The position numbers and the translations under genes were made by a program. A stretch of DNA of 64,000 nucleotides from Candidatus Obscuribacterales bacterium. Lineage in GTDB: Bacteria; Cyanobacteriota; Vampirovibrionia; Obscuribacterales; Obscuribacteraceae. Below are positions 25,730 through 37,343 of the stretch, piece after piece. The stretch's first letter is position 1. Each line of letters begins with the position of its first letter. The notes beneath the pieces are model-generated. The model was given only the letters and a program-made list of their open reading frames with translations. It ran no database searches and was not told the origin of the DNA. The stretch spans positions 1-64,000 of the forward strand of contig JAIETF010000003.1 of NCBI GenBank assembly GCA_019745415.1. The letters run 5' to 3'.

Positions 25730-26677
25730 ATGGCACATTCAAACGAGGCCGTATTTACCGGAATGGCTCCGGAAGTTTACGGCTTCAAGCGCATTATATA
25801 TAGCAAGGTCGGTTATGTGGCGACAGTGACCATCAACCGACCTGATGTGCTCAACTGCTTCGACACCCAGACGCTCAAAGAGCTTGGCACGGCCTATATG
25901 GACGCAGCCGCAGACGACAATATTGCCGTCGTGGTCATCACCGGTGCCGGAGATAAAGCCTTCTGCACCGGAGCTGATCTTAAAGAGCAAGAAGAATACA
26001 TTTTGAAAAAGCCGAACAACTATCACAAATGGATGTATCAGTTTATCGAAATGCACGACCGCCTGCGCAATATCGGCAAGCCAACTATTGCCCGCTTGAA
26101 CGGTATGACTGTGGGCGGGGGTAACGAGCTGAATATGGCTTGCGATTTAGCCGTAGCGGCCGATCATGTGGTGATAAGACAAGTGGGTGCCGCTCGAGGC
26201 AGCGTAGCAGCCGGCGGTGCCACCCAATGGCTGCCTATGATCATTGGCGATAGACGAGCCCGTGAGATGCTTCTTCTTTGCGAGCCTATCGATGCCTACA
26301 CGGCTCTCGACTGGGGACTGGTCAATCAGGTAGTACCATATTCGATGCTTGATGCAGCCGTCGCCGAACTAGCGGAAAAGCTCTATAACAAGCTGCCCGA
26401 ATGCACTCGCTATACCAAGCAGCAACTCAATTTCTGGCGTGATTTTTCTTGGTCGATGACAATCGGCCATGCCAGAGACTGGCTGACTTTGCATGCCGGG
26501 CATTTCGAAACGGCAGAAGGTCTGCACTCTTTCAAAAACAAACAAGAGATGGACTACAAAAAAATCAGACAGGCAGCCGCCTCTGAGAAAGCTAGCGATA
26601 GCAAGAGCTGCCCCGCCTGCCACGCTCAAATGCCTGAAGATTACGGTTTCTGCGGTAACTGCGGACACAAGTTTTAG
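25730..26677 (+). CDS. Enoyl-CoA hydratase/isomerase family protein with C-terminal zinc ribbon
   Basis: 315 residues. The crotonase domain (about 18-285) has VTINRPDVLNCFD, the oxyanion-hole segments AFCTGADL and GMTVGGGNELNMACD, and an unusual C-terminal half (NFWRDFSWSMTIGHARDWLTLH) that resembles ring-opening hydrolases of the BadI/Oah type more than simple hydratases. The last 30 residues hold a zinc-ribbon motif, CPAC with a later CGNCG, seldom seen on crotonases. A GGAG site precedes the ATG. It may act on a cyclic or aromatic-derived CoA ester. The precise reaction is not decided. Confidence 0.82.
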   Translation: MAHSNEAVFTGMAPEVYGFKRIIYSKVGYVATVTINRPDVLNCFDTQTLKELGTAYMDAAADDNIAVVVITGAGDKAFCTGADLKEQEEYILKKPNNYHKWMYQFIEMHDRLRNIGKPTIARLNGMTVGGGNELNMACDLAVAADHVVIRQVGAARGSVAAGGATQWLPMIIGDRRAREMLLLCEPIDAYTALDWGLVNQVVPYSMLDAAVAELAEKLYNKLPECTRYTKQQLNFWRDFSWSMTIGHARDWLTLHAGHFETAEGLHSFKNKQEMDYKKIRQAAASEKASDSKSCPACHAQMPEDYGFCGNCGHKF

Positions 26678-26711
26678 TGACTCACTTCAATTTAAGAGAA
26701 CATAAATAAAA

Positions 26712-27515
26712 ATGGTGATGACAATGACTTACAAAAACATACTGACCTCAAAAGAAGAAGCAGGCTCCCCCTCTTCTTATATAGCTATAGCAACTTTGAA
26801 CCGCCCTACGGTCTTGAACGCTCTCAACCACGAGCTGATGACCGAACTGGTGGCGGCATTGGCCGAATTCGACGCCGACGAATCAGTAAGAGCGATAGTC
26901 ATAACCGGCTCCGAAAGAGCCTTTGCTGCCGGTGCAGACATCAAAGAGATGTGCGATGAAACTACTGTTTCGATGATGCTCAAAGATAGACTGGCCACTT
27001 GGGACAAAATAAAAGAGATCAAGAAACCAATCATTGCTGCCGTAAGCGGCTTTGCTCTGGGCGGTGGCTGCGAACTTTCAATGATGTGCGACATCATCAT
27101 CGCCTCCGAAACGGCTCAATTTGGTCAGCCCGAAATCAACATCGGAGTCATTCCCGGTGCCGGCGGTACCCAAAGACTGACCCATGTGCTCGGCAAATAC
27201 AAAGCAATGGAACTGGTGCTCACCGGTCGCCCCTTCACAGCCAAAGAAGCGCATGAACTAGGACTGGTCAATAAAGTAGTACCGGTCGAGCTTTATTTGG
27301 AAGAAGCAAAAAATCTGGCCAAAGAAATTGCCGCAAAATCGCCGATTGCAGTAAGACTTGCCAAAGAGTCGGTACTGAAAGCTTTCGACGGCACCCTGGC
27401 TGAAGGTCTCAACTTCGAACGCAAAAACTTTTATATGCTTTTCTCATCAGAAGACCAAAAAGAAGGCATGAAGGCTTTCTTGGAGAAGCGCAAAGCCGTA
27501 TTTACCGGGCGCTAA
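26712..27515 (+). CDS. Enoyl-CoA hydratase
   Basis: 267 residues, standard crotonase length. The sequence has ATLNRPTVLNALN, the oxyanion segments AFAAGADIKEM and GFALGGGCELSMMCD, and the catalytic glutamates in GGGCELSMMCD and GQPEINIGVIPGAGGTQRL, matching ordinary short-chain enoyl-CoA hydratases (PaaF/FadB-N type, EchA-like). It would add water to a trans-2-enoyl-CoA in a beta-oxidation-like step. It follows the first crotonase after 34 bases and probably shares its transcript. Confidence 0.9.
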   Translation: MVMTMTYKNILTSKEEAGSPSSYIAIATLNRPTVLNALNHELMTELVAALAEFDADESVRAIVITGSERAFAAGADIKEMCDETTVSMMLKDRLATWDKIKEIKKPIIAAVSGFALGGGCELSMMCDIIIASETAQFGQPEINIGVIPGAGGTQRLTHVLGKYKAMELVLTGRPFTAKEAHELGLVNKVVPVELYLEEAKNLAKEIAAKSPIAVRLAKESVLKAFDGTLAEGLNFERKNFYMLFSSEDQKEGMKAFLEKRKAVFTGR

Positions 27516-27554
27516 TTCAATCTTTACATCGCATACTCATACAGGATCTACAAA

Positions 27555-28358
27555 ATGTCCAGCGAAAACGAAAAAATTCTATTGACCGAAAAGAAAAACG
27601 GCGTCGGCATCATCACACTGAACCGCCCCGACAAACTCAATGCCTTCAATGACGAGCTTACTTTTCAATTGCAAGATGCTCTCAAAGAAATGGAAAAAGA
27701 CAAAGAAGTAAGAGCAATCGTGGTCACCGGTGCCGGACGAGGATTTTGCTCGGGACAAGACCTACAGAGCCGCTCTATCGCCCAGGAAATGGGTCAGCGC
27801 CCCTCTCTAGGCGACAGCATCAGAAGACGCTACAACCCGATTGTCATCAAGTTGAGACGGATGGAAAAGCCTATCATTGCTGCCGTCAATGGTGTCGCCG
27901 CTGGTGCCGGTGCTTCGGTCGCCTTCGCTTGCGACTTCCGCATCGTCACAGAAAAAACCAATTTCATTCAGTCATTCACCAAAGTTGGTCTCATTCCAGA
28001 CTCGGGAGCGACCTTTATCTTGCCCCGTCTTGTCGGCGCCACCAAGGCCTTTGAACTAATGCTTTCAGCCGACAAACTCTCGGCGCAAGAAGCTTTCAAT
28101 CTGGGCGTGGTGAATAAAGTAGTCGCCGAAGAAGACTTGATGAAAGAAGCCCTGGCCCTAGCTGAGAAACTGGCTGCCGGTCCGAGCAAAGCTTTTGGAC
28201 TGACAAAGCGGGCGGTCAACAAGGCGATCTTCCACGACTTAGAAGAACTCTTAGAGTACGAAGCCTCTCTACAAGAAATAGCTGGACGCTCTGATGACTT
28301 CGCCGAGGGTGTGAAAGCCTTTATCGAGAAACGCACCCCTCAGTACACGGGCAAATAA
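27555..28358 (+). CDS. paaG: PaaG-like enoyl-CoA isomerase
   Basis: 267 residues. The pattern ITLNRPDKLNAFND, GRGFCSGQDLQ, AVNGVAAGAGASVAFACDFRI and KVGLIPDSGATFILPRLVG is typical of PaaG/PaaB-like isomerases, which convert 1,2-epoxyphenylacetyl-CoA to the oxepin or shift double bonds. The Asp in PDSG is the isomerase catalytic residue; the hydratase glutamate of the first loop is replaced by Ala. It closes the operon, and its stop TAA is directly followed by the stop of the convergent dapB-like gene. With no epoxidase genes in the window, a double-bond isomerase role is as likely as the true PaaG step. Confidence 0.8.
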   Translation: MSSENEKILLTEKKNGVGIITLNRPDKLNAFNDELTFQLQDALKEMEKDKEVRAIVVTGAGRGFCSGQDLQSRSIAQEMGQRPSLGDSIRRRYNPIVIKLRRMEKPIIAAVNGVAAGAGASVAFACDFRIVTEKTNFIQSFTKVGLIPDSGATFILPRLVGATKAFELMLSADKLSAQEAFNLGVVNKVVAEEDLMKEALALAEKLAAGPSKAFGLTKRAVNKAIFHDLEELLEYEASLQEIAGRSDDFAEGVKAFIEKRTPQYTGK

Positions 28359-28375
28359 TTACTGAAAAAGTAATT
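28357..28375. terminator. AT-rich hairpin shared by two convergent stops
   Basis: AATTACT pairs with AGTAATT around GAAAA. The stem covers the stop codons of both convergent genes (TAA at 28356-28358, TTA at 28359-28361). It may serve as a short bidirectional terminator, but it is AT-rich and has no strong T-run. Confidence 0.35.
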
Positions 28376-29138
28376 TATCCATACCTCTGCAAAGCCCCTT
28401 TATTTGCCGCACTTTGCTAATAGCAAGCAAGGTACCGTCCACATAAGGGGCTGCGCTTTTTCCAGCCGCATGGCTAATGACTAACCGCTCTTCCGGGTTT
28501 GAGAAGACAGCATCAAAGGCGAGTGTATAGCCTGGCAGACGCAGTGAATGCACCCTTGTGCCAGCGATATCGGCACCACGACCGGGCGAAGACTGATCTT
28601 GCACTAAAAGAGGTTCTTGCTGGCAGGGTGTGGCGGCAAGCCTTTCGGCTAGTTCTCTGGTGGTACCGCTGGGGGCATCAGACTTAGAAGCCGAGGCATA
28701 GTCGATGATCTCGCGGTTCGGTAGATAGCGAGCGGCCAAGAGCGAAAAATGAATTGCGAGGGCGGCTGTGATGGAAAAGTTGCCGCAGGCAATCATACCG
28801 ACCTGTTTGGATAAGGCGAGAGCTTCCAGCTCTCTATACTGGGCTTCAGTCAAGCCTGAACTACCCACAACTACATAAAGACCATGCTCTAGTGCTAATC
28901 TGACATTGGTATACACAGCCTGAGCGCTGGTGTAATCGACATAAATTTCGAATGCTGCTTCTTGTAAAGCCTCCTCCAGCCGCCCAAAAACAGGCACAGC
29001 AGCTCCGGCAATCTCGCTCACGCTGCCACCACGGCTTCGCGAAAGTGCTGCCGTTAGTTCCAACCCATCGTCTTTCACTATTGCTTCGGCAACTGCGCTA
29101 CCGGTCCAGCCGGTGACCCCGCCAAGACAAATTTTCAT
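28359..29138 (-). CDS. dapB: Dihydrodipicolinate-reductase-like protein (divergent DapB)
   Basis: 259 residues. The N-terminal Rossmann motif GVTGWTG (about 7-13), VDYTSAQA, GSSGLTEAQ and the DapB signature KSDAPSGTTREL are present. DapB reduces the cyclic lysine/diaminopimelate precursor with NAD(P)H and supplies meso-DAP for peptidoglycan. The catalytic-region HH pair found in E. coli DapB before the KxDAPSGT motif reads Ala-Ser here (IIDYASASK), while the Lys is kept. This matches a divergent DapB-like subgroup and leaves the exact reaction open. The gene stands alone between two convergent or divergent groups. Confidence 0.75.
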   Translation of the reverse strand: MKICLGGVTGWTGSAVAEAIVKDDGLELTAALSRSRGGSVSEIAGAAVPVFGRLEEALQEAAFEIYVDYTSAQAVYTNVRLALEHGLYVVVGSSGLTEAQYRELEALALSKQVGMIACGNFSITAALAIHFSLLAARYLPNREIIDYASASKSDAPSGTTRELAERLAATPCQQEPLLVQDQSSPGRGADIAGTRVHSLRLPGYTLAFDAVFSNPEERLVISHAAGKSAAPYVDGTLLAISKVRQIKGLCRGMDKLLFQ

Positions 29139-29172
29139 GCTCTACTCTTTCGTATTATTGCTTCTCTAACTT

Positions 29173-30273
29173 TTAGTGAGTTTCAATATCCTGGACCTTT
29201 TGCTCCCTAAGGAAATCAATTAGGCTTTCTCTATAGATATTACCTCTGAGAATATTACTGGCACTTCGTTGATTATCAACCTTGATTACAGCGGGCAGAT
29301 CGTGCTGCGCACGCAAGTCGTATTGTTCTTTTAGATATTGAATAGACTTGTCCTTCTCAGGCTCGTAAGGATGAAACTCAACAAAGATCGGTCGGTAATC
29401 GCTCTCGATAAGACTGCGCACGTCTGGATTAAGCAAACAAGAGAGCCTAAAGCTATCGCTGGCGCTGCCGCAATCATTGACCATTACCAAAAGCCTTGGT
29501 TTATCGCCGGAGTTGGGTTGATTCAAAACCTCGTGCGAAAGCCACTTAATATCGCCCCTGGTGGGCTTGAGAGTATGCCAGCTGCGGGCCAGGTATAAAT
29601 ACCTCATCAAATCTGGTATATCGCGATAAGAGTTTAAATATGGCGCCTTTCTCAGTGCAGGTGCGCCGCGATAACCTGAATATCGATAGTCATCATCAAC
29701 ATAAGCATACTCATAACCATCACCATAAACGTGATTGTTAAAATCAGAATTTCGATTGCGACCAAGCTCAGCCAAGTTAGCTGAAGAGGTTATCTCGTCG
29801 CTCTTAGCCCGAGCCAGTTTGTAAGGAACGACAAAAAGCCCGGTTTGTCTTCTTGCGCCAAGCTGATCGGTGAAGCCTTTAAACCCTTCGCCTAGCTTCA
29901 TATCAGTCACTTCATTTGAGTAACCTGAAGGTATCTCCGCCCGCACCGGCAAGAAATTTTCATTGATATAAGCGCTCACTTCCGGATTGGAAAGTCCTTC
30001 CGATTCCAGCCTAAAGGCAAAGGATTCACCCTTTTGGATCAAGACATAAAGTATAGGTTTCTTGACCTTGGCACATTCAATTAGGGCTTCACTTCTAGTG
30101 CGCCATTGCAAAGGCGGTTTACGCCTGAACGGCGAGCTAAGGTCATAGGTTAGATGCAGCGAAAACTGCTTATCCAAACACATAAAGGCAGCCAAACCGA
30201 AAGAAACAAGTGCCACCAAATAGAGTGCACGAGGTTGAGAGCGGGTACCCTTATAATTTTTACTCGTGGGCAT
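29173..30273 (-). CDS. Membrane-anchored protein with two thioredoxin-fold modules
   Basis: 366 residues. One N-terminal helix (about 16-33) anchors a protein with two segments that look like thioredoxin-fold or DUF255-like modules: KKPILYVLIQKGESFAFRLE with ENFLPVRAEI (about 70-115), and KPRLLVMVNDCGSAS with YRPIFVEFHPYE (about 255-310). No CxxC pair is present, so it is not a classical oxidoreductase. A Tyr/Asp-rich linker joins the modules. It overlaps the ABC permease gene by 14 bases and probably assists or is maintained with that exporter. Function is unknown. Confidence 0.6.
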   Translation of the reverse strand: MPTSKNYKGTRSQPRALYLVALVSFGLAAFMCLDKQFSLHLTYDLSSPFRRKPPLQWRTRSEALIECAKVKKPILYVLIQKGESFAFRLESEGLSNPEVSAYINENFLPVRAEIPSGYSNEVTDMKLGEGFKGFTDQLGARRQTGLFVVPYKLARAKSDEITSSANLAELGRNRNSDFNNHVYGDGYEYAYVDDDYRYSGYRGAPALRKAPYLNSYRDIPDLMRYLYLARSWHTLKPTRGDIKWLSHEVLNQPNSGDKPRLLVMVNDCGSASDSFRLSCLLNPDVRSLIESDYRPIFVEFHPYEPEKDKSIQYLKEQYDLRAQHDLPAVIKVDNQRSASNILRGNIYRESLIDFLREQKVQDIETH

Positions 30274-31045
30274 AAGAGTACTCCTTGCGAGACAAGAAGA
30301 AGATCGCCAATGACAGAGAGACTGTAATGACGCAAGTATAGTTGACTAGATAAGTGAAGAATTCGGCACTGCCGTTGAGGATATCAGCCACAGGGATATT
30401 GGGATAAAGAAAGACACAATAAGCATCTGAGCAGGCTTTATAGAGATAAGTGACAAAGATTGGTACTTGGAAGGTACCAAAGAGATGATTCGAATTATAA
30501 GTGAGTGGTTCAAGAAAGCTGCGAAATAGCTGCCCGGCGAATAACATCCCGGCAATCAATGCCAAATCTTTGATGCCTGTCACTAAAGAGGAAAAGAAAA
30601 TCAAAACGCTGGCTGTGCTGAAACATAATAGAACCCGCTCCAGACCGTTGAAGACAAACTCTGTATTGAACATGATTGAGGGCGAAAGAGCTACCGCAAC
30701 GAACTGCTCAATGAGCAATGCCTGCACTGAACAGATAGAGGCCGCAATAGAAACGGCCAACCACTTGCTAAAGACATAGCGGCTAAGGGAGACCGGACGA
30801 GACAAGACAAGCGATATGGTGCCGTGCTGTCTTTCACAACCAATCACACCGATACCCCAAAGTAAGGTAAATAGAGTTGCTACAAAAGGCGGCGACAAAC
30901 AAGCATCGTCGACAGGCACCGAGGCATTGCAACGCATGAGAGTGACGCCGCCCAGGGGCAGCAAGATCATCAACGTCAGCAAGATCAAGCGAACGTTATT
31001 CGACTTGAACTGCCTCCAGGTATTTACACAAATAGCTCGATTCAC
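30260..31045 (-). CDS. ABC-2 type transporter permease
   Basis: 261 residues with six hydrophobic segments and the ABC-2 style N-terminus (CVNTWRQFKSNNVRLILLTLMILLP split over two turns). The segment GCERQHGTISLVLSRPVSLSRYVFSKW (about 70-96, shown in part) is the typical coupling region of bacterial ABC-2/NosY-like permeases. It overlaps the ATPase gene by four bases (ATGA), giving a tight two-gene exporter. The exported substrate is unknown. Confidence 0.85.
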   Translation of the reverse strand: MNRAICVNTWRQFKSNNVRLILLTLMILLPLGGVTLMRCNASVPVDDACLSPPFVATLFTLLWGIGVIGCERQHGTISLVLSRPVSLSRYVFSKWLAVSIAASICSVQALLIEQFVAVALSPSIMFNTEFVFNGLERVLLCFSTASVLIFFSSLVTGIKDLALIAGMLFAGQLFRSFLEPLTYNSNHLFGTFQVPIFVTYLYKACSDAYCVFLYPNIPVADILNGSAEFFTYLVNYTCVITVSLSLAIFFLSRKEYSYAHE

Positions 31046-32037
31046 TTTGCCCCTCCTTTACTCATCTCATCGACAAAGGCCTTTTGCAGACGAGATAGTT
31101 CGGGTACAACTCGCGTAACTGGGATTCCGGCTTCTACCATAGCTTTGATTAGTCTGGCGCATTCGGCTTCACTACCCACAGTGATTGAGGCATTGGCTTC
31201 AACTTGGCTGAACTGATCTAGGGTCGCCCCAAGTTCGGTGGCAATTCTACCAACAAGGGCGCTGTCGACCATCACTTCGTCGCTATAACTCAACCAAGAA
31301 ATGCACATTGTTCGAGGTACCGATTCTTCACGAGCACGCAGATTTTCTTCTCTAACCACTTTGCCTTTCTGAATAAAGATAACGCGGTCGCAGCTGCGCT
31401 CGATCTGATCGAGTTGGTGTGAATTAAGCAAAAAGGTGAGACCGTCCTGGCGCAGACTGCGCAGTAGACTCTGCACCACTAAGACCCCATGGGGATCCAT
31501 GCCCGACGCCGGTTCATCAAGCAAAAGATAACGCGGTTTATTCACCAGAGCTTGAGCAAAGCCGAGGCGCTGCAGCATGCCTCGTGAGTACTTCTTCACC
31601 GCCATAGACCAGGCGGAAGGGTCTAACTCCACTCTCCTGAGCAATTCCTCGCATTCGTGCACGCGCAGCTTCTCGGGGCGACCGCAAAGTTCGTGGTGAA
31701 AATGCAAAAAATCACGCCCGGTCATCCAGCGGTCGAAGGTGAGACGTTCTGGCAAATAGCCCACCATAGCTCTAGTGACCAAATCATCGGGTGCCAAGCC
31801 ATCAATGGCAATCTCACCAGACTGATAGCGTAAGAAACCCATCATGCAGCCAATCAGTGTGGTCTTGCCAGCCCCGTTCGGACCAACCAGACCTAAAGCT
31901 TCGCCCGGCTTGATCGAGAGCGAAACCCCATCAAGAGCCTTTACCTTACCACCCTTATAAGATTTGACCAGATTAACGACACTAATGCCGCCGGCAGCGA
32001 CATCGACAAGTTCTCTTGATTGCTCCGCTTCGACCAT
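31042..32037 (-). CDS. ABC transporter ATP-binding protein
   Basis: 331 residues from the ATG at 32037, preceded by GAGG; a GTG 21 bases earlier is possible. Walker A GPNGAGKTT, Q-loop region GYLPERLTFD, signature YSRGMLQRLGF, Walker B LLLDEPASGMD and the switch His in NSHQLDQIE are all present. The last 90 residues form the extra domain found in CcmA/NatA-type exporters. It powers the permease encoded next to it. The promoter should lie in the 180-base gap before the divergent gene at 32222. Confidence 0.93.
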   Translation of the reverse strand: MVEAEQSRELVDVAAGGISVVNLVKSYKGGKVKALDGVSLSIKPGEALGLVGPNGAGKTTLIGCMMGFLRYQSGEIAIDGLAPDDLVTRAMVGYLPERLTFDRWMTGRDFLHFHHELCGRPEKLRVHECEELLRRVELDPSAWSMAVKKYSRGMLQRLGFAQALVNKPRYLLLDEPASGMDPHGVLVVQSLLRSLRQDGLTFLLNSHQLDQIERSCDRVIFIQKGKVVREENLRAREESVPRTMCISWLSYSDEVMVDSALVGRIATELGATLDQFSQVEANASITVGSEAECARLIKAMVEAGIPVTRVVPELSRLQKAFVDEMSKGGAK

Positions 32038-32221
32038 AAACGCCTCATAGAAGGGCACCGACCAGCAATCGGCATAATGACAACTTACCCAATTTTAGTC
32101 CGCCTTTGCCATATGTGCTGAATCTGCCATTAGTATGTTAAAAGTGAGGTGGCAGGAATGCCTGCTTGTCCCAAGGGCTTTTCCTGGGATTACAACCGAC
32201 GATACTGCGGAATTAGAAGAG

Positions 32222-32923
32222 ATGAGTAAGGAAAAAGCGAGAAGATTTAACCTATCCGGCGGGCGAAAATTGCCCTTAATCTTGCTCTTTACTTTGCTGA
32301 ACTCTATTAGTTTGAGCCTTGCCTTTTCAAACTCAAAAGCTTTAGCGCAAATAGAAGACGCCATGTCACCCCCGCCCATAGACTCAGCCGAGGCGAGTAA
32401 TCAAGACAATTCAGACAGCCAAAAGGCTAAACCAAAAGAAACCACCAAAAGCGAACCTAAGTGGGCGAAGCTCATCGACCTTTCAGGGCGTTTTCAATAT
32501 GAAATTCCAGATGGATGGAATCTTACCCGCAATCCCTTCCTGCCGAACGATATCTTGGTGCAACCCTATCAAGAGCGTCAGAAGACAATATTTTTCGAAC
32601 TAAAGAAAGGCCGGCTAAATGAAGCCAAAGCTAGGGCTTACGAAAAGGAAAATCTGGCGAAGCTGGAAGAAAGCAAGCTTATCCTTCGCAAACCTATAAA
32701 CACGAGCACCGGTCCAGGCTACTATTTAGAGCTGGACGGACTTTTGGAAGGGGCTCCAGTGAAAGAGTATATTTATCTGCGCAAGCTGGGCAGCGAAGTA
32801 TTGGCAATCACAGGTTGCAGCCCCCTCAAGATAGACAAAAACTTGGAAGAAACTCTGAGTAAAGTAAATGACTCTATAGTGCCCAAGCATGTAAAAATGC
32901 CTAAGCGCATCATTAGAAGATAG
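32222..32923 (+). CDS. Exported hypothetical protein with PsbP/DUF1795-like domain
   Basis: 233 residues from the ATG at 32222, preceded by an AGAAGAG site; the frame is open to 32135 without a clear start. A signal peptide ends near SKALA-QIE. A Ser/Asp/Lys linker follows, then a domain of about 140 residues starting FQYEIPDGWNLTRNPFLPND. This style is shared with PsbP-like and DUF1795/Mog1-fold proteins. The role is unknown. It is followed after 14 bases by another anchored protein and both are probably one operon. Confidence 0.65.
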   Translation: MSKEKARRFNLSGGRKLPLILLFTLLNSISLSLAFSNSKALAQIEDAMSPPPIDSAEASNQDNSDSQKAKPKETTKSEPKWAKLIDLSGRFQYEIPDGWNLTRNPFLPNDILVQPYQERQKTIFFELKKGRLNEAKARAYEKENLAKLEESKLILRKPINTSTGPGYYLELDGLLEGAPVKEYIYLRKLGSEVLAITGCSPLKIDKNLEETLSKVNDSIVPKHVKMPKRIIRR

Positions 32924-32937
32924 GAGGGCTAAGGCAA

Positions 32938-33618
32938 ATGTCCGACCAGGCTTCCAGAGCGGTACCACTAGTAATTTGTCTTGCCTTCGTTCTGGGCGTT
33001 TACGGCTTCAGCGCCGTTTCGCGGCAAGCCGATCCTAAGTTTTCGCGCGAACTAAAGAGCAGTTATCCGACCACGGCCTATCAGGCTCTTTTTGAAACCA
33101 AATCGGCCAAGGGTGCAGGCACGGTCATGCTTTCTTGTGACGGACAAGGTCATATGCGAATAAAGGAACTGGCCAATCTGGTGCAGTTTTCGCAGCAAGT
33201 GCACAATACAATCGGCCAAACAAAAGTGGAAGAAGTGGTAGTCAATGTAGATAGAGTCACTATCCTAAATTATTTGACCGGCAAAAAATATATCATCAAC
33301 GAACAAGAAAAGACCTACGAAGAGAAAGATCTGACTAATCTTGGTGTGGGCATCTATGATGAAGCAATGTATGAAAGTTCCAAGGCCAAAAGACTGCCTG
33401 ATACCACCATAGATGGTGAACCAGTGCGGGGCTGGCTTACTACTTTTCCTCTTTCAGATGCCGACCAAATTGAAGCCTATTTTTCGAAGCGCACCGGCTG
33501 TCTAGTGAAAGCCAAAGGTGCGGGAGTAGAGACCAGACTGATGGGTTACAAACCAGTGCCTTTGCCGCCCCCGGCCTTTGTACCACCGCCGAGCTTTACT
33601 AAGAAGAGATCACTTTAG
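32938..33618 (+). CDS. Anchored hypothetical protein
   Basis: 226 residues with a hydrophobic N-terminal segment (about 9-24). The rest is soluble and beta-rich, in the pattern of outer-membrane lipoprotein-sorting (LolA-like) or DUF4412 proteins: GAGTVMLSCDGQGHMRIKE, VVVNVDRVTILNYLTGKKYIINEQEKTYEEKD (shown in part) and a C-terminal Pro-rich tail. A GGAGG site precedes the ATG. The stop codon abuts the convergent FMN-reductase gene. Substrate or partner is not known. Confidence 0.65.
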   Translation: MSDQASRAVPLVICLAFVLGVYGFSAVSRQADPKFSRELKSSYPTTAYQALFETKSAKGAGTVMLSCDGQGHMRIKELANLVQFSQQVHNTIGQTKVEEVVVNVDRVTILNYLTGKKYIINEQEKTYEEKDLTNLGVGIYDEAMYESSKAKRLPDTTIDGEPVRGWLTTFPLSDADQIEAYFSKRTGCLVKAKGAGVETRLMGYKPVPLPPPAFVPPPSFTKKRSL

Positions 33619-34134
33619 TCATTGCTGCAAAGCTCTAGCCATGCGCAGGCTCTCTTGGGCAAGCTCGCGCAAACGCCCCTGTATCTTTGGCTCAGTGATA
33701 TCACCGTCGGTGTATACAAAACGAGGCACTATCATGGTGCGAAAATCCAACATGAGAGAATTAGCCAACCCCATAGCCGACATATAACTAGACTTACCGC
33801 CGGCGGCACAGAGCATACCGACAATTTTGTTTTCCCAGGCCTTGCCGGTCAATTCGATCAAGTTCTTCAAGACCGCCGAAAAAGAATAGTTATAGACGGG
33901 AAAAGCCACCAAGATAAGGCTGCTTTCTGCAATCACGGCGCCGAGCTGTTTCACATTTGCATCACCATAGGCGGCACCGCCGTCGCATAAAGGCAAGGGG
34001 AAATGACGCATATCGACAAATTGAAGGGAATCGTCTTTACTCAAAGACGATTCCAAATACGCCTTCACCGAGCCGGCCATCTCTCTGCTTTTACTTTCAG
34101 GATTAAGACTGGTGCTCAGTACTAGAATTTTCAA
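33619..34134 (-). CDS. NAD(P)H-dependent FMN reductase
   Basis: 171 residues with the flavodoxin-like fold of the NADPH-dependent FMN reductase family. The phosphate-binding loop STSLNPESKSR (about 7-17), AFPVYNYSFSAVLKNLIEL and CAAGGKSSYMSA are typical. These enzymes reduce free FMN or quinones and azo compounds in the cytoplasm. It stands 19 bases ahead of a TPR-protein gene in the same direction. A physiological link to the flavodoxin gene is plausible but unshown. Confidence 0.9.
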   Translation of the reverse strand: MKILVLSTSLNPESKSREMAGSVKAYLESSLSKDDSLQFVDMRHFPLPLCDGGAAYGDANVKQLGAVIAESSLILVAFPVYNYSFSAVLKNLIELTGKAWENKIVGMLCAAGGKSSYMSAMGLANSLMLDFRTMIVPRFVYTDGDITEPKIQGRLRELAQESLRMARALQQ

Positions 34135-34153
34135 TTGTTCTTCCTTTCTTGTA

Positions 34154-37304
<3,151 letters not shown>

Positions 37305-37343
37305 TTAGTCCTTTATTTATCTAGTTTTTAGTCAAGCTAGTCT

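Noticed and set aside
28357-28375. Possible attachment site or transposon end
   Set aside because: The inverted repeat is short and AT-rich, with no transposase or target duplication nearby; it is better seen as a hairpin shared by two convergent stops.
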